Below the pieces are notes generated by a model. The model did no database searches and was not told the origin of the DNA. It was given only the letters and a program-made list of their open reading frames with translations. Made by a program: the position numbers and the translations under genes. DNA of 64,000 nucleotides, taken from positions 1 to 64,000 of the forward strand of contig CAZQDP010000004.1 in the NCBI GenBank assembly GCA_964592375.1, written 5' to 3'. Shown in pieces: positions 60,430-64,000 of this stretch. The stretch comes from CAZQDP01 sp964592375 (GTDB lineage Bacteria > Bacillota > Clostridia > RUG12999). The first letter of the stretch is position 1, and each line of letters opens with the position of its first letter.

Positions 60430-63159
60430 ATGAATGTCATTGAAAAGATTTTTGGCACGTACAGTCAGCGTGAAGTTAAAAGAATACTATCGATAGTTGA
60501 TAAAATTGAAGCTCTAGAGAGCAGTGTGCAACCGCTTACCGATGCACAGCTTAAATCAAAAACAAATGAATTTAAAGAAAGACTTTCAAAAGGGGAAACG
60601 CTAGATGATATTCTGCCAGAAGCATTTGCAGTAGTTCGTGAGGCTTCTGCTAGGGTTCTTGGAATGCGCCATTTTCGCGTACAGCTCATTGGCGGTATCA
60701 TCCTTCATCAAGGCCGCATAGCGGAAATGAAAACAGGGGAAGGAAAAACATTGGTATCCACCCTGCCAGCATATCTTAATGCACTTGGCGGCAGTGGTGT
60801 CCATATTGTAACTGTCAACGATTATCTTGCAATGCGCGATAGCGAGTGGATGGGAAAAGTACATCGCTTTTTAGGTCTTCGCGTTGGCCTTGTGCTTACC
60901 GGCATGGAAAATGACAAACGCCGCATGGCATATGATGCAGATATTACCTATGCCACCAATAACGAGCTTGGCTTCGATTACCTCAGAGATAATATGGTGA
61001 TTTATAAAGAGCATATGGTGCAACGCGGTCAGCACTTTGCCATTGTGGATGAAGTGGACTCTATTTTAATTGATGAAGCCAGAACTCCGCTTATCATTTC
61101 AGGCATGGGGGATAAATCCACGCAAATGTATGAACTTGCGGATCGTTTTGCGGCAAAGCTTAAATGCCTCAGGCGCAAAGAGTTCGACAGCAAGGAAGAG
61201 CATGACGATATTGATGCGGATTATTTAATCGATGAAAAAGCAAGAACTGCCGTTCTCACAAAGGAAGGGATTAAAAAAGCTGAAAAGGCTTTTCAAATAG
61301 AAAATTTATCGGATTCAGAAAACATGGGTCTTTTGCATCATATCAACCAAGCCATCCGGGCGCACGGCCTTATGAAACGAGATATTGATTATGTGGTGAA
61401 AGACGGCGAAGTGTTAATTGTTGATGAATTTACCGGTCGTCTGATGATTGGTCGGCGCTATAGTGAAGGCTTACATCAAGCCATTGAGGCAAAAGAAGGT
61501 GTAAAGGTGGAGCGGGAGAGCAAAACCCTTGCTACCATTACCTTTCAAAATTATTTCCGCTTGTATCGAAAGCTCTCCGGTATGACCGGAACAGCGCTGA
61601 CGGAAGACAACGAGTTTCGAGAAATTTATCGATTGGATGTAGTGGAAATTCCCACCAATCAATCCATGGTCCGATTAGATATGGCGGATATCGTCTATAA
61701 AACGGAAGATGCCAAATTTGGAGCTGTCATTAATCAAATTAAGGAGTGCTACAGTAAAAATCAACCTGTCTTGGTTGGTACGATTTCCATTGAAAAATCG
61801 GAATTATTAAGTAAAATGCTTAAGAAGCAAGGAATACCTCATGAGGTACTCAATGCGAAATATCACGAAAAGGAAGCACAAATCATATCCCAAGCCGGTA
61901 AAAAGGGAGCAGTCACCATTGCGACCAATATGGCAGGACGTGGCACTGATATTATGCTTGGCGGTAATGCAGAGTTTCTTGCAAAAAGCGCCATGCTAAA
62001 AAACGGATATAGCGAAGAGCTGATCAGTGAAGCGGTCGGTTTTTCTGAAACAAGTGATGAAGAAAGTATAAAAGCACGAGCAGAATATGCAAATCTACTG
62101 AAAGAATACAAAGAGAAAATTGCACTTGAGAGAGCAGATGTTATCAGTAGCGGCGGTCTGTTTATTATCGGTACAGAGCGCCATGAATCAAGACGTATCG
62201 ATAATCAGCTCCGAGGCCGTGCCGGCCGTCAAGGTGACCCTGGGGTATCCAGATTTTTCATCTCCTTAGAGGATGATTTGATGCGTCTGTTTGGGTCAGA
62301 CAGAATGCGCGGCGTAGTGGACGCATTGGGTCTTGAAGATGATGAACCCATTGAGCATGGCATTTTATCAAGCGCGATTGAAGGCGCTCAGAAAAAGGTA
62401 GAGGCCAGAAACTTTGAAATCAGAAAACATGTGCTGCAATACGACCAGGTCATGAACGAACAGCGGCATATTATTTATGACCAGCGGCAAAAGGTACTCG
62501 ATGGAGAAAGCTTAAAAGCAGTTATTGAGAAAATGATTGAGGATGTGTCCCATACCATTGTCGATAAATTTACAGCAGGTGGTGAGCATCCGGATTATTG
62601 GAATTTAACAGGACTCGTCGATTATTTAGAAGGCTATATATGCGAGATGGGTAGTCTTTCTTTTTCAAAAGAGGATATGGAAAGTCTCACGAAGGAAGAT
62701 CTATTTGATTTAATTTTTGAAAAGGCCATGGAAAAGCATGGGCAGCAGGAAGAAAGCGTTGGCGATGAAAAAATGCGTGAGTTAGAGCGTGTTGTCATGC
62801 TGCAAAATGTAGACAGCAAATGGATGGATCATATTGATATGATGGACCAACTTCGCCGTGGCATTTCGCTACGTGCGTATGCTCAGAAGGATCCCGTTAT
62901 TGAGTATAAATATGAAGGCTTTGATATGTTTGAAGAAATGATTGCGAGCATTCGAGAAGATACCGTTCGCACACTTCTTACCTTCCGTGTTCAAAAGGAG
63001 CCAATTGAAAGAAAACAAGTAGCAACCCCCACCATGGCAAGCCATGGGGACGGAAGCGTGCAAGCGGCAAGAACTGTCGTAAACAAAGATAAAACCGGCC
63101 GTAATGACCTTTGTCCATGCGGCAGTGGTAAAAAATATAAAAAATGTTGTGGACAATAA
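60430..63159 (+). CDS. secA: Protein translocase ATPase SecA
   Basis: The 909-residue preprotein translocase motor has a complete layout. Walker A is EMKTGEGKTLVSTLP (about 98) and the DEVD box is AIVDEVDSILIDEARTPL (about 203). A preprotein cross-linking domain, then TIATNMAGRGTDIMLGG (about 495) and ESRRIDNQLRGRAGRQGDPG (about 580), follow. Next come the helical wing/scaffold regions and a C-terminal zinc finger CPCGSGKKYKKCC (about 896). It drives Sec-dependent export, including the lipoproteins and SLH protein in this window. ATG at 60430 follows AGAGGAT, 17 nt after ftsH. Confidence 0.98.
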   Translation: MNVIEKIFGTYSQREVKRILSIVDKIEALESSVQPLTDAQLKSKTNEFKERLSKGETLDDILPEAFAVVREASARVLGMRHFRVQLIGGIILHQGRIAEMKTGEGKTLVSTLPAYLNALGGSGVHIVTVNDYLAMRDSEWMGKVHRFLGLRVGLVLTGMENDKRRMAYDADITYATNNELGFDYLRDNMVIYKEHMVQRGQHFAIVDEVDSILIDEARTPLIISGMGDKSTQMYELADRFAAKLKCLRRKEFDSKEEHDDIDADYLIDEKARTAVLTKEGIKKAEKAFQIENLSDSENMGLLHHINQAIRAHGLMKRDIDYVVKDGEVLIVDEFTGRLMIGRRYSEGLHQAIEAKEGVKVERESKTLATITFQNYFRLYRKLSGMTGTALTEDNEFREIYRLDVVEIPTNQSMVRLDMADIVYKTEDAKFGAVINQIKECYSKNQPVLVGTISIEKSELLSKMLKKQGIPHEVLNAKYHEKEAQIISQAGKKGAVTIATNMAGRGTDIMLGGNAEFLAKSAMLKNGYSEELISEAVGFSETSDEESIKARAEYANLLKEYKEKIALERADVISSGGLFIIGTERHESRRIDNQLRGRAGRQGDPGVSRFFISLEDDLMRLFGSDRMRGVVDALGLEDDEPIEHGILSSAIEGAQKKVEARNFEIRKHVLQYDQVMNEQRHIIYDQRQKVLDGESLKAVIEKMIEDVSHTIVDKFTAGGEHPDYWNLTGLVDYLEGYICEMGSLSFSKEDMESLTKEDLFDLIFEKAMEKHGQQEESVGDEKMRELERVVMLQNVDSKWMDHIDMMDQLRRGISLRAYAQKDPVIEYKYEGFDMFEEMIASIREDTVRTLLTFRVQKEPIERKQVATPTMASHGDGSVQAARTVVNKDKTGRNDLCPCGSGKKYKKCCGQ

Positions 63160-63193
63160 TATACGTCAATATTTATGAATGGAAGTGAAATTT

Positions 63194-64000
63194 GTGATTG
63201 ATCTTGACCAATATCGTATCGGGCTTCGTGGAATGGAAATGCACATAAATGAATTGAGGGATTCACTTTGACATTGTCAGAGTGATGGAACAAATAGAAG
63301 AGCTGGAAAATCAATCTGCAGCTCCGAATTTTTGGGATGATATGGATGCTTCCCATAAGATTTTGCAAAGAATAAAGCAGCTAAAAAGTAAAACAGAACG
63401 GTTTGAGAGGCTTCGATCCGAATATGATGATTTAACCGTGCTCATTGAAATGGCCATAGAACAATCGGATGCCGAGATAGAGATAGAAATACAAACTGCA
63501 TATGATAAGCTGAATGAAGACTACGAAAATATGCGCCTTGAAACACTGCTGAGTGGTAAGTATGATAGAAGCAATGCGATCATTTCCCTCCATGCAGGTG
63601 CTGGCGGAACAGAGGCTCAAGACTGGGCGCAAATGCTTCTGCGCATGTATGTGCGTTGGAGTGAGCGAAAAGGATATAGCGTAAAAACACTGGATATATT
63701 AGATGGTGAAGAAGCAGGTATTAAAAGTGTAACCATCCTGGTGGAAGGAGAAAACGCATATGGCTATGCTAGATGTGAAAAAGGGGTTCATCGCCTTGTT
63801 CGAATATCACCCTTTGATGCATCGGGCAGAAGGCACACCTCCTTTGCTTCAGTAGAGGTTATGCCTGAAATCGATGATGAAATTGAAGTAAACATCAAGC
63901 CCGATGATCTGCGAATAGACACCTTCCGTTCCAGCGGTGCAGGTGGTCAGCATGTTAACAAAACGGAATCGGCCATCCGCATTACGCATTTACCAACTGG
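63194..64000 (+). CDS. prfB: Peptide chain release factor 2, programmed +1 frameshift, partial
   Basis: The gene begins GTG at 63194 after GGAAG and reads 25 codons to an in-frame TGA at 63269-63271. The CTT TGA C context lets ribosomes slip +1 and continue at GAC 63270. The second frame stays open to the right edge (about 243 codons): coiled domain 1 (FWDDMDASHK), then the RF2 anticodon tripeptide SPF in VRISPFDASGRRHTSF, and the catalytic GGQ in SSGAGGQHVNKTESAIR. RF2 terminates at UGA and UAA. The 3' end lies outside the window. The gene must not be annotated as a pseudogene. Confidence 0.97.
63255..63272 (+). promoter_or_regulatory. RF2 autoregulatory frameshift site
   Basis: TTGAGGGATTCACTTTGAC combines an internal Shine-Dalgarno-like AGGG, the slippery CTT codon and TGA followed by C. 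RF2 shortage slows termination at the TGA and favours the +1 slip that makes full-length RF2. Confidence 0.95.

Overview
The window is chromosomal DNA of a low-GC Gram-positive anaerobe, most likely a member of the Clostridia. The evidence is a T-box leader, near-consensus sigma-A promoters, strong GGAGG-type ribosome binding sites with frequent TTG and GTG starts, an SLH-domain surface protein, lipoproteins, RNase J, GdpP, NrdR, a hybrid-cluster protein, and the gene order yybS-gdpP-rplI-dnaB and tilS-hpt-ftsH. Species cannot be assigned from sequence reading alone.

Left part (1-24 kb). A large lipoprotein runs off the left edge on the minus strand. Next come an OFA-type MFS transporter, a Crp/Fnr-type regulator, and a divergent ferredoxin-hcp operon with a perfect 14-bp palindrome in the shared promoter region (nitrosative or redox stress). 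Then pgsA; a T-box-controlled pheST operon; a small sugar cassette (YhcH/NanQ-like protein and a GHL6/GH151-like glycosidase); a nucleotidyltransferase fused to a degenerate phosphomannomutase; RNase J; a COG2509 flavoprotein; a secreted NlpC/P60 endopeptidase; two small tandem paralogues of unknown function that may resemble the spore-coat SPOCS/DUF3794 fold; and an M24 peptidase.

Middle (23-39 kb). A secreted metallo-beta-lactamase-fold protein and DUF3006 lie directly ahead of smc-ftsY and a UPF0182 membrane protein. A MacAB-like export operon follows (duplicated membrane-fusion protein, ATPase, FtsX/MacB permease), ending in an SLH surface protein. A secreted DUF2680-type protein after it carries a 220-bp tandem duplication that differs only at synonymous sites.

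Right part (39-64 kb). A tRNA-Ser(GGA) has its own promoter and terminator. After it come a YgjP-type metalloprotease, a URO-D-like/BNR-propeller/ECF-S cluster, a DUF4364 regulator, rsmD-coaD, an ATPase-H-like coiled-coil protein, nrdR, a polysaccharide deacetylase, a solitary oligopeptide-binding lipoprotein and pcrA. The core block yybS-gdpP-rplI-dnaB-tilS-hpt-ftsH-secA-prfB closes the window. prfB is read through a programmed +1 frameshift at an in-frame UGA and is cut by the right edge.

No CRISPR array, complete insertion sequence, prophage or rRNA gene was seen. The least explained parts are the tandem paralogues at 20.9-22.0 kb, the terminator with an IS3-end-like insert just before them, the fused pseudo-phosphomutase, and the URO-D/propeller cluster.
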